Source: Drosophila persimilis (taxonomy: Eukaryota > Arthropoda > Insecta > Diptera > Drosophilidae). Taken from it: a stretch of 64,000 nucleotides of DNA. Positions 54,784 through 64,000 of this stretch are shown piece after piece (the first letter of the stretch is position 1; the number at the start of each line of letters is the position of its first letter). The notes under the pieces are model-generated. The model saw only the letters and a list, made by a program, of their open reading frames with translations. It did no database searches and was not told the DNA's origin. The stretch is from positions 13,578,001 through 13,642,000 of the forward strand of contig NW_020825298.1 of assembly GCF_003286085.1 (NCBI RefSeq), given 5' to 3'. The position numbers and the translations under genes are program-made.

Positions 54784-56880
54784 TTTGTTTTGTAAATATT
54801 TATCTAGAAAGCACAAACTATACTGCTAAACGCGCAGCAACACAAATATATTAGAATGACGCTCAAAAAAGACCAATGCGAGGAGTAAAGCCGGCTGGTT
54901 ATACCAACGCCACTAGAAACAGATCCCGCCTTTAATTAGCGATGATAGTTCGGAAGTTCGGTAGTTCGGCATACATCGAAAGTAATATAATCGTTTGTTT
55001 CCACTCTTAAAAATTTCCCATTCCAGAAACAATCGATAAGTGGAAATGGACTTGCGTTAAATTATCACTGGTAATACCAAGTTGTGTTGATGGGATAAAT
55101 GTGCAATAAAATTGCTCCATAAGAATCCAAATCTAAAATTACTTAGATGCAGATTCCGTTGTTATTATTTGTATGATCGAACTGATAATAAATTTAGATG
55201 TCAGTTTAATTATGGTTTTTTATAACGGTTATGATGTGGTTATGATATGGGTATATTTGCTGCTCATGTATCTATATATATATTTTTGTTTTCCCAATAT
55301 ATTGAGAGACTGAAAAACTGACTGATAGATCAAAGTACAGTGGGGCCTATGCTCGATAAACTTTGAATAAATCAGCAAGTTTAGTCAGCTTATCTCCAGC
55401 AGGTATCAACAATCCCTTTTTCATTCGAAACACCTAAAGTCGCCCCAATCATTTTTTTGTTAATTTTTTTAATTCTTCAGAGGTAAATAAACCACTTTTT
55501 AGCTACTTATTCTATTAGTGTTCAGGTTCAGCTATTGTGTTTCGACATCGATAACAAACTCGCGGCAGTGTAATTGCCTGGTTAATAGCTTATTTAAAGT
55601 GACTCTATTAGACTGCAATTGCTTAGTTACTAGCCTAGTTAATTAATCTGGCCAACAACACAAAATATTTTTAAGCTAACAGCTTAATGCCAAACATAAC
55701 AGAGGGTTTTGTACAATTGTACAAATCAATTAAATGTGAAACTTTGACAAAAATGTGCGAAATAATGATCAAATTAAATTAATATTCGAATATGGAAATT
55801 TTTTCTGCTGATATCGCAAAATGCACAAGTCAGTGAAAATCGATATGCATTCACACTATCGATTTTCACTGACTTGTGCATTTTGCGATATATATATATA
55901 TATATACTGTATGGTTAGTGTTACTATTGAGTTAATTCCGTACACTGTTGGAACGGTGGGAAAAATTTGAGATGTGGAACACTACCAATTGTCTGAATTG
56001 GTAACTTTCACAAGATGAAATAAATAAATTGTATATTTTATTGGATACAAAATAACAATACATTTATTTTCTTCTTCTATTTTGCTATATTCAAGCAGAC
56101 TATCAATACTAAAAATTTGTGAATTTTTACGTTTTGGCTGAAAACGTAGCCCCAAAAGTAAGTCAAAGGCAATTACCATTTATACACTCCATATCTGCAA
56201 ATTTGATGAATTTGCGTAAGAAATCAAAAACTGATCCCAGATCAAGTTGCTGGTGGACGCGCTGATTTTTTTTTTGCTATCGAAAAGAATTTAATTTTGT
56301 TGAATGTTAATGGATGCCAATAACTGCAAACAAAAACTAAGAAACAATAATAAAAGAACAAAATGAGCGATTAACATAATATTGCTATACTATTATGAGC
56401 AGAATTTCCTGATCAATAAAAAACTATCGAGTGAAAAATATGCATCCAAAAAAAAATTCACTGCAAATAGAAATATATATTAATTTATATCTTTAATTAA
56501 AAGTTATCTGCTAATAATGGTACTTATATACTTACAAAATGTGGAAAGGAGGTAAGAAGTGAAGTTAAAAGTTGGTTGAATTTAGGTGATTTTAAATATT
56601 ACATGTTATTGGCTTAAAGTTTAGTTCAGGGGATAAGGCATGACAGATGGAGTTATCTGGCAAACAAAATGGAATCAACAAACAGTTTTGCCTTAAACCT
56701 GTTTCTACTTTACACTGAAAATCTACAAAAATCAAATAGTTGTATGTTATGTTGAATTAAATCTGATAGTATAACCAATAAAATAGCTATGCAGTTGAAC
56801 TAGTTCCAAAATAATCACTTCGAACCCACTTCAGGCGCCTACGACGATCTGGCAGCACCACTCATTGGAAACGTCAAAAA
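54784..56880. promoter_or_regulatory. Intergenic region between divergent Nup154 and RpL9
   Basis: About 2.1 kb without coding sequence. A DRE-like ATCGATAA lies at about 55032, near the Nup154 side. Further right are a perfect 34-base hairpin (55811-55891, listed separately), a TA tract, and TACTGTATGGTTAGTG, a phrase also found 5' of Art2 (48370). Confidence 0.55.
55811..55891. repeat. Perfect 34-base inverted repeat with DRE-like cores
   Basis: 55811-55844 and 55858-55891 are exact reverse complements, separated by 13 bases. Each arm contains GTCAGTGAAAATCGAT, and the sequence is followed by a (TA)n tract. It could be a foldback/MITE-like insertion. No open frame overlaps it. Confidence 0.9.
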
Positions 56881-56883
56881 TAC

Positions 56884-56923
56884 CTTTCCTTTTTTCAGCC
56901 TTTTTCCGGTCGGTTTACGGAGC
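56884..56923 (+). promoter_or_regulatory. RpL9: RpL9 transcription start and non-coding first exon (TOP-type)
   Basis: A pyrimidine tract (CTTTCCTTTTTTCAGCC) typical of 5'TOP starts of ribosomal protein mRNAs is followed by a short exon that ends at the donor AGC/GTAAGT (56923). The acceptor TGGTTTTAG at 57263 lies 11 bases before the start codon. Confidence 0.7.
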
Positions 56924-57273
56924 GTAAGTTGTAGAATTTTTGTTTAGAAAGAAATGTTCAAACATCGAAATAACTGTTTTTGATTAATTTGTATTGAATA
57001 TGTTACGTGGCAGTAAAGATATCAGGCTTATGGTATTTTCGTAAATTTACTCCATTATCGCTTGTTCATGATAAACTGTGATTGTGTGAAAGAATGAAGG
57101 AGAATTCAAAACATAATTGTGTACATACAATTGCATAAAATAAATCTAAGTTGTCAAATGAATGTGCATGCATATGTACATATATCATTGTCACAAAAAT
57201 GTTATATTCAGATGTTTATATCAATAGTCTTTATACTAATGGATGTTTTATCTGTGGTTTTAGTGCCATCAAA

Positions 57274-57904
57274 ATGCGGACGATCAACTCGAACCAGTGC
57301 GTGAAAATCCCCAAGGACATCAAGGCCTCGGTGAAGGCTCGCGTAGTAACCATTACCGGTACTCGCGGCGTCCTGAAACGTAGCTTCAAGCATTTGGCTT
57401 TGGACATGTATATGTCTGACAAACGTACGTTGAAAGTAGAGAAATGGTTTGGAACAAAGAAGGAGCTTGCGGCAGTACGTACCGTCTGCAGTCATATTGA
57501 GAATATGATTAAGGGTAAGGAAACAGTATATAATATTGCTTGATGTTGATGCTGATATTTCTGTGATTACAGGAGTAACGTTTGGCTTTCAATACAAGAT
57601 GCGTGCTGTCTATGCCCATTTCCCCATTAACTGTGTCACTTCCGAAAACAACACAGTTATTGAAATCAGGAACTTCTTGGGTGAAAAGTACATTCGCCGT
57701 GTAGAAATGGCACCTGGTGTGACTGTCGTGAACTCCACAGCCCAAAAAGACGAGCTTATCGTTGAGGGTAACGATATCGAGTCTGTATCTGGATCAGCAG
57801 CGCTCATTCAACAATCGACTACCGTCAAAAATAAGGATATTCGTAAATTCCTTGACGGCCTTTATGTCTCTGAGAAGACGACCGTAGTGAAGGTGGAATC
57901 TTAG
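57274..57904 (+). CDS. RpL9: 60S ribosomal protein L9 (uL6)
   Basis: Coding join(57274..57514,57573..57904), 190 residues, the standard length. It starts [16 protein letters not shown] and contains the two L6 repeats ([18 protein letters not shown] and later [37 protein letters not shown]). It binds 28S rRNA near the sarcin-ricin loop and stalk base of the large subunit. Both introns are canonical. Preceded by a TOP-type promoter and followed by AATAAACTAATGG at about 57942 as a likely polyadenylation signal. Confidence 0.98.
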
Positions 57905-59374
57905 ACAATAGACATTATATTGTGCTTCAACCTGAAATGTTAATAAACTAATGGCCGAAACTCAATGAGGATGAAAAAATGTCGGATATTTGATCATAAT
58001 ATTTACTAATAATTTATTAGAACATTTCAAATTGTTGGTCTAATGAGACATCGCAATATGTATGTATACATTTTCACAGATCTAAAATTACGTTTATTTA
58101 TTTAAACATACAGTATACATATAGAACATATAGCCATATACGAACACAGCTTACAAAACATCACGACTTGGGGAAAATTTATCGTTTTGACAACTGTTGA
58201 TTACTGCAGTTATTCAAACGAAGTACTACTTGTGTTCCGATAGGATTACAATTATGTCAAAAAAAAAATCTCAAAAGTGATGAAATTGTCATATTATTAG
58301 ATAGTTTATGAAAAAATCTACCAACGGAGACAAGTGAACCAAAAATCTGGCGTTGATTATCCTTGGTACTTGGATCTAAAAATCGATAATCCCTGCTCCC
58401 AGCTTAACTGGAAAGACAATCTGACGCATATCTCTCTTGCTCTTGCTCTAATGAAACAAGTCTATTAAACTCGCTGTTCACCGATCAGTACTCAGTTGAG
58501 CCGATGGTATTTTTATATGCCCGAGCAAGGTAAGCCGCGGCCCAATCGAAATGGAGGGACAAGCCAAAACAGTCGCATAGAAATTTTTAAATTGAATTTA
58601 ATTAGGGAAGCCGAAATAATAATTAAAAAATTTTGATGAATATCATTACCTCAAGAGGGGATGTATCTAACATTGTAGGTGTTTTTTTTTCGAATATTGT
58701 CCTCTTATTATGAGCTGCCCACCTCAAGTAGTATAAATTCATCTTATTTGGTTTTTATTTTGTGTATTATGTTCCTTTCGTCCATGTCCATGTCAGCCTT
58801 GCCTTGCAATCATCGCGGTGGACCAAATCACCTAACTTAAGTATTTTACGCCTGGATGTGTTGAACATTACTTTTCAATTCCTAAAAGCTGATGAATGCA
58901 GCTATAAATCGGTCCCAAAAACTTTGTATCTTAAGCTTCCCGTCTGGATAATATTAAGCTGACAGGTTCAAAATTAGTCATTTTTTCCGGTATGTTTTAA
59001 AAAATGTTGACATTGAAAACTCTGGAAAAGTCTAACAGTGTCTTTATAAGCGCTTAGTTCCTAGAGACTAAAGAGACAAAATTTGGTATCCACACTCTTG
59101 TTATCTCACTGTTACAACTTTATTTAAACATTTTGGCATGCCCCTTATCGTCCCCACAAAGTCCGCTTTCGTCTTTTTTGTTTGACCATTTTCCCTAAAA
59201 TCACATTTTAACCAAAATGCAATAAAAGCAAGGATTTAAAATAAGCCAGTCAATTAGAAAATAGATTCATTAACTGGATAAAATTATGTGGGCAGGATTG
59301 AGAGGTCTAGATATCTAGTAATATTCCACGGAATTTCAAAATCGACGAATATATGTATAATAGAACTGGAGTTC
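57905..59374. other. RpL9-Cog4 intergenic region
   Basis: No gene supported. A weak DINE-1-like tail (CCTAGAGACTAAAGAGACAA, then a 'TATCCACACTCTTG' phrase) lies at about 59055-59130. The open frame at 58762-58962 has no recognisable product. Confidence 0.45.
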
Positions 59375-59647
59375 GTCAGTATATTTACGGTATATTTTTA
59401 AAATGAGACGGTATATTATGGTATATTTCTGAGGGTCAGACCGTATATCTTGCCGATAAGTCCGGTATATTTACGGTATATTTTTAAAATGAGACGGTAT
59501 ATTATGGTATATTTCTGAGGGTCAGACCGTATATCTTGCCGATAAGTCCGGTATATTTACGGTATATTTTTAAAATGAGACGGTATATTATGGTATATTT
59601 CTGAGGGTCAGACCGTATGTCTTGCCGATAAGTCCGCGGTCACACTG
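59375..59647 (+). promoter_or_regulatory. Cog4: Cog4 promoter: three 86-bp tandem repeats ending in Motif 1
   Basis: Units at 59375-59460, 59461-59546 and 59547-59632 are nearly identical (one C/T-type change ATATCT/ATGTCT in the last, and a few bases at the start of the first). Each holds several GGTATATTT Motif 6 words and GCCGATAAGTCCG. Only after the third does CGCGGTCACACTG follow (Motif 1 at 59638-59647). The upstream phrase TATAATAGAACTGGA (59358) is shared with the Art2 promoter. Confidence 0.9.
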
Positions 59648-59800
59648 CTTTGCGTGTACGTGTTATGTTTACCGACAGCTTCGATTTATAAAAATTTTGT
59701 GTTCCACGTATTACAAACTTCTTTGCATGTTATGTTTACCGACAGCATTGTAATTGGACCATTGTTTTTAAATTGGTGCATAAATCAGTAAATATTCAAA

Positions 59801-62540
59801 ATGTTATTTGATACCAGCTCAAGTGAAATCTCTGATCAGCGGCTAATACGTATTGCTGAACAAGAGGTGGGTGAGGTATTGATATCAGAGCCATTTAAAT
59901 GAGTTAATGTTTTCATTGCTTAGGAAGAAGTCAATACCAAACTCGAGTTATTGCTCGTTAAACAATGCCAGATTGAAGCCAAAATGAGTGGAATCGGAAG
60001 AGCAATGGTTTTGCTGCACACCGTAGACTCCGATTCTACAAAGTTAAACATGCAAATTATAAATACTGCACAATTGGCTGAATCTGTTAGTGCTAAGGTA
60101 CGTCGGTTAGATTTGGCTCGCTGCCGTGCATCTGAATGTCAACAGCGTGTACACGATCTTATTGATCTACAACTATGTAGCCAGGGAGTAGTGAAAGCCG
60201 TAAGCGAGGAAGATTTCGAAAAGGGTGCCGCCCACATTGCACGGTTTCTGGCCATGGATCAGCAATTATTGCATCGAACTGCCGATGATGTCTCGATAAC
60301 GTCCGTCAGCGACGCCGTTCAAACTCTTGAGGATGCGACTGAAAAAATTCGAGAGCTAATATCTAGACGTTTTGATGATGCTGTTAAAAGCAATGATTTG
60401 GCGTCGGTGGAAAGATTTTTTAAAATCTTTCCATTAGTTGGCTACCATCGAATCGGTATAGAAAAATTTTCCACTTACATTTGTCAGAAGTTATCGGATA
60501 AAGCCCAAAAAGAACTTAGGAATGTACAGGACATAGCCAAAGCCGAATGTCGTTTGCAACTAGCTTATGCCGATCGATTCACGTCGATTTTAGAGAACTT
60601 TGCACGAGTAGTGGAAGTTAATCAGCCCATCGTTGAAGCATATTATGGACTGGCGTACGTATCAATTAGATTTAAAATCGTTACGTCTTATATAAGATAA
60701 ATATATATCTCTACCAATAGGTCCGCGCCTCTAATTGATATGATCGTCATTTTGCAAGAGGAATGCGACGCTGAGACAAAAAATTTATTGTTGGAATTTA
60801 ACAAGAATAGACAAATTGTGTATCGCAGCAAAAAAGTTTACGAATGCACTCAAAGGTCAAGCAATGGAACTGCCAGCAGTAATAGTATCCCTTCATTGGG
60901 TCATTATCGTAACCCCTCTGGTGGATCAATAGACAAACTAAACCCGATAGAAATCGATGCAATTATAGCTGAAATAACGGTCATGCACTCGAGAGTAGAG
61001 TTGTACTTCCGTTTTATGCGACGCCGAGTGCAAGTAAAAACTGCTTTAATTTTAATTCTAGCCTGTACTGAAGAACCTTTATTTTAGATTCATGTAGATA
61101 CATGTGTTCCCGAAAAAGAAGACCAGATCAATATTTTAAACCGATATGAAACGATTGTAAAGAACTCGGACCTTCGGCGACAAATGCAAGAAATTTTGAG
61201 CACATATTTGCTCTTTGAGAGGTAGAGTAAACGGTTTTCTCTTCTTTGTATAAACTAAAACATTTGTACATGTTTCTATATGAATTTGTAGATATTTCAT
61301 GGAGGAAAGCGTGCTTAAAGCTATCGCCCTTGACAAGTATGAAGTTGGACAGCAATGTTCATCTATAGTAGATGATGTTTTTTTCATACTTCGAAAATCC
61401 ATTCGTCGTGCGTTGACAACGCAATCAATAAACGGAACATGTGCTGTTATTAATAACGTAGCTGCCTGTCTAGATGGTGATTTTATAGCTGCGCTCAAAG
61501 CTCCTTTGAAAAGTGGTTACCCCTCTGGATATATCGACCTGGCTCAGGCCTATAACGCAATACAAACCACGTTACAGCAAGGGAAACTGCATTCGAGCGA
61601 TGCTGATCGAAGCCGAACTAATTTTCTAGTCCAACTGAACAATGCAGACATGTCGACTGAATATATCGAGACTCTGTGCCAAACCATGGAACAAGAAATC
61701 GCTGGAACATTTCCGTGCACGTCCTCTGTTGAGCGACAATTGCTTGACAGCTGCTTAACAGAACTGAAGACTGTTCGAGACGCTTTAAAGGCCACTGTGG
61801 ATTTTGGAATGCAGCAACTTAGGTCCAGCGCAATAAAACCACGTCTTAATCCTTGGATAAACAAATTTTTAAGCTATAGCCACAACCTTACAGAGGTAAG
61901 TTTGAAAAAGTGGCTTACCAAACAAAGGCAAAACTATATTCTTAATTTGATAATACATTTTAGGAAGAACTTGCCATTTATGAAGCTGAAGAAACTTTTG
62001 TTCAGTTTTTTATCGTTCATCTGGATGGACTCCTAAATTCCTTCAAAACCGCATTGAGCCCACGCAATTACGATGCGCTTGTTAGCATATTGGCAACGGA
62101 ATTCACAATTCAATTGGAGAGGGCTATTAAAAAATGCAGTTTTAACAGGGTAATTATTTTTATTTATTAGTTTTCTTCAATTCGGCACTCATTCTATTCT
62201 CTCAATTGGCAGCTTGGTGGCCTAGTTCTCGATCAGGAGGTTCGTGCTTTGGGGACATATTTAACAGGAGCGACATCATGGTCTGTGCGAGATAAGATGA
62301 CGCGAATTTCTCAAATCGCCACTGTCTTAAATCTAGACAAGGTTTCCGAGCTCTCTGAATTTTGGAGTCCTGACAATAATAAAGAAATGCCGTCATGGCA
62401 TTTAACTCCAAACGAAGTCCGTGCTATTTTAGCCTTGAGGTAAATTTTACAATTACATATATGCACATACAAAAAAACTATTTTTATATTTTTTCAGAAT
62501 CGATTTTCGTATAGAAGATATAAAACGTTTACAGCTGTAG
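59801..62540 (+). CDS. Cog4: Conserved oligomeric Golgi complex subunit 4
   Basis: Eight exons, join(59801..59866,59924..60654,60721..61033,61088..61221,61292..61895,61964..62149,62213..62439,62498..62540), give 767 residues, close to the fly protein. An N-terminal coiled-coil region (EVNTKLELLLVKQ...) is followed by the helical COG4 body (DFEKGAAHIARFLAMDQQLL, RFFKIFPLVGYHRIGIEKF, KSGYPSGYIDLAQAYNAIQ) and the C-terminal part (WSVRDKMTRISQIATVLNLD, LTPNEVRAILALRIDFRIED). COG4 is in lobe A of the complex that tethers vesicles for retrograde transport within the Golgi, binding SNAREs and Sly1. All introns are short and phase-consistent. Confidence 0.97.
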
Positions 62541-63150
62541 ACTATTACATGTAGTATTTCCAGGTTTAGTTTAGGAAATGTTATGGGTGGAACTAAACCA
62601 ATGATTAAAATCCAATCGCAATAAAAGCTGAGAAAGCGGCCCCAAGCAAGATGCTGTTTTAATGTTCAGTAGTAATTGAACAAGGCTCGCTATTTGGACG
62701 CCAAACCTAAAAATAAAAAAAAAATCATAGCATTACTATGTGCATTAAAAAAAAACCCAGACCATAAAGTCTGTAGATATCTACTCTGTAAATAATAAAT
62801 GCACGTTGTGTATAAAACCATCACTGTCGACGGTATTCCACGCTAATGTGGTTAATTTGAGTTTAAGGTAAGGGAAAGTATATTTTCTTTAACGAATTAA
62901 AAACGGTTCTTCTTTTGGATTATTTTGGACGTCGACAAAAGTGATAGCAATACTGTACCGTTTAATGAGAATGGAAATCAGTGAAAATCACCACGAGCGA
63001 TAGTTTATTTCCCTCTTCATTGATGAACAGTAAGCCTAAGGGTCATGTCTTCAAACAAACAAACAGACGGACTAATGATAATCCAGAATATATAAACTTC
63101 ATATGCTTCACTCTTATCAAAAAAGAAGCTTTTTAGCCCAATGAAAGATA
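62541..63150. other. 3' region between Cog4 and Grip75
   Basis: Holds the Cog4 3' UTR (AATAAA words at about 62621 and 62795) and no plus-strand gene. On the minus strand a separate frame stays open from about 63160 down to 63020, without a recognisable product. Confidence 0.4.
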
Positions 63151-63167
63151 CATTTGATTGACCTTGA

Positions 63168-63297
63168 TCTACACCCCAGTCGTTATAATCATATCTCCAA
63201 TAAGTAGGTCTTCATACAGATCGGCGGACATGGCTATATTGACTTTGCGTGCGGGAACAAATCTCATTCTGAAATCGTACTCAAACTTCAATCCAAC
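63168..63297 (-). other. In-frame, protein-like extension after the Grip75 stop
   Basis: Directly after the TAG at 63298-63300 and in the same frame, the minus strand reads VGLKFEYDFRMRFVPARKV and then SADLYEDLLIGDMIITTGV before a second stop. The composition is protein-like. It could be a readthrough extension, an alternative last exon (the TAG is preceded by a TATTTAG acceptor-like sequence), or part of another gene. Confidence 0.4.
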
Positions 63298-64000
63298 CTA
63301 AATATATTTTACAAAAGTAACCAATAGATGTTGGCTAGGATCCGACCTTTCTTCTAGATTATCCAGCTCCTTTAGAAATCCATCGGATGTGCTTTCCTTC
63401 GCGCTGATGCAGCTAAATTGTTCACATATATAAAAGAGTTCGAGAATTATGCCATAAATGGGGTTTTGAGATTGGCATGTTGTTCGTGTAGAATTCATTT
63501 GTGAGTCCTTTGAACCAGAAAGCAGGAAACACTGGGAAAGGACATTCGCTAGAAATACTGTATGCTTCCGTTGTATTTCTTCAAAATCGGCTTTCTTCCT
63601 TATGACATTTATCAAAATACTGAACTGACCTAAAATATATGTAATATAGATGTCAATATAGTCAATATAGATATCAAACAACTCACTTTCGAGCACATCC
63701 ACTTGAATGTAATACTGCAAATTATTCAAAAAGAACATAAGTTGATTAAGGAGATTCATCATTTTCATGTTTTTGGGTCCAGACATCAACTTTTCTGCCA
63801 ATATCTGTGTTTTCCAAACTTGTTGCAGGTCGTATTGAAGTTTTCTAATTATCAATAGGAATCTAAATATCTGGTTGTATCGCTCAATTGCCTTTGGCGA
63901 AAACAAAAGATTCAATGGCCATTTATAAATATATTTTAAATGAAGATTTTCTAAGATTCGAAACTCGCTGTTTTCGTCCAACTCTCCGATAGTTTTCTGA
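63298..64000 (-). CDS. Grip75: Gamma-tubulin complex component 4 (Grip75), C-terminal part, cut by window edge
   Basis: Coding complement(join(63298..63629,63687..64000)), the 5' part beyond the window. It starts in the GRIP2 motif region (YIYKWPLNLLFSPKAIERY, then FRFLLIIRKLQYDLQQVW), followed by the helical C-terminal domain that contacts gamma-tubulin. The intron 63630-63686 is canonical (GAAA/GTGAGT to TTTTAG) and splicing it gives VLESQFSIL. Grip75 is the fly GCP4 homologue, one of the ring-complex subunits that nucleate microtubules and one needed for bicoid mRNA localisation. GCP5/GCP6 are alternatives, but the compact tail suits GCP4. Confidence 0.8.
   Translation of the reverse strand, partial: QKTIGELDENSEFRILENLHLKYIYKWPLNLLFSPKAIERYNQIFRFLLIIRKLQYDLQQVWKTQILAEKLMSGPKNMKMMNLLNQLMFFLNNLQYYIQVDVLESELFDIYIDYIDIYITYILGQFSILINVIRKKADFEEIQRKHTVFLANVLSQCFLLSGSKDSQMNSTRTTCQSQNPIYGIILELFYICEQFSCISAKESTSDGFLKELDNLEERSDPSQHLLVTFVKYI

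Noticed and set aside
57119-57304. Upstream plus-strand frame joined to RpL9
   Set aside because: It is intron sequence; the acceptor at 57263 and the start MRTINSNQ define the true N-terminus.

Overview
The window is nuclear DNA from a Drosophila-type fly; the species cannot be fixed from sequence alone. It is AT-rich, has short phase-consistent introns, core-promoter motifs of fly housekeeping genes (DRE TATCGATA, Motif 1 GGTCACACTG, Motif 6 GGTATATTT) and scattered DINE-1/SGM/mini-me repeats with GTCY microsatellites. From memory, several genes here (aub, Nup154, RpL9, Cog4, Art2, Grip75, loh) lie near each other on D. melanogaster 2L, so this is probably the matching Muller B segment, rearranged and loaded with transposons.

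Left part (1-19 kb): a hAT deletion derivative with ~141-bp perfect terminal repeats (1-1188); about 5 kb of apparently empty AT-rich DNA; the 3' exons of an ADAMTS-like secreted protein (loh-like, 6164-8139, +); a complete ten-exon pickpocket-type DEG/ENaC channel (8754-12383, -); old retroelement debris (13.8-15.0 and 17.7-18.2 kb); and an intact three-exon PIF/Harbinger-derived gene (15712-17572, +) that has lost catalytic residues and looks domesticated.

Middle (19-30 kb): a TTLL4-type tubulin polyglutamylase (19637-23867 and beyond, +) behind a palindromic DRE promoter, then a gene-poor stretch with a few short coding-looking segments on both strands that I could not name.

Core (30.5-49.6 kb): a tandem duplication of the PIWI-clade gene aubergine. 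Both nine-exon copies (31293-37298 and 41242-47249, -) are complete, keep the slicer residues and appear to encode the same 854-residue protein. The left flank of each copy is a decayed BEL/Pao integrase. Between the copies are a broken non-LTR retrotransposon and a 142-bp piece of Art2, whose complete gene (48504-49590, +) follows copy 2. The BEL and Art2 pieces differ by about 3% between copies, but the aub core by only about 0.15%, which suggests recent gene conversion.

Right part (49.7-64 kb): a housekeeping block of Nup154 (nuclear pore, -), RpL9 (60S ribosome, +), Cog4 (Golgi tethering, +) and the C-terminal part of Grip75/GCP4 (gamma-tubulin complex, -, cut by the window edge). Cog4, Art2 and the Harbinger-derived gene share one promoter module; at Cog4 part of it is repeated three times in 86-bp units.
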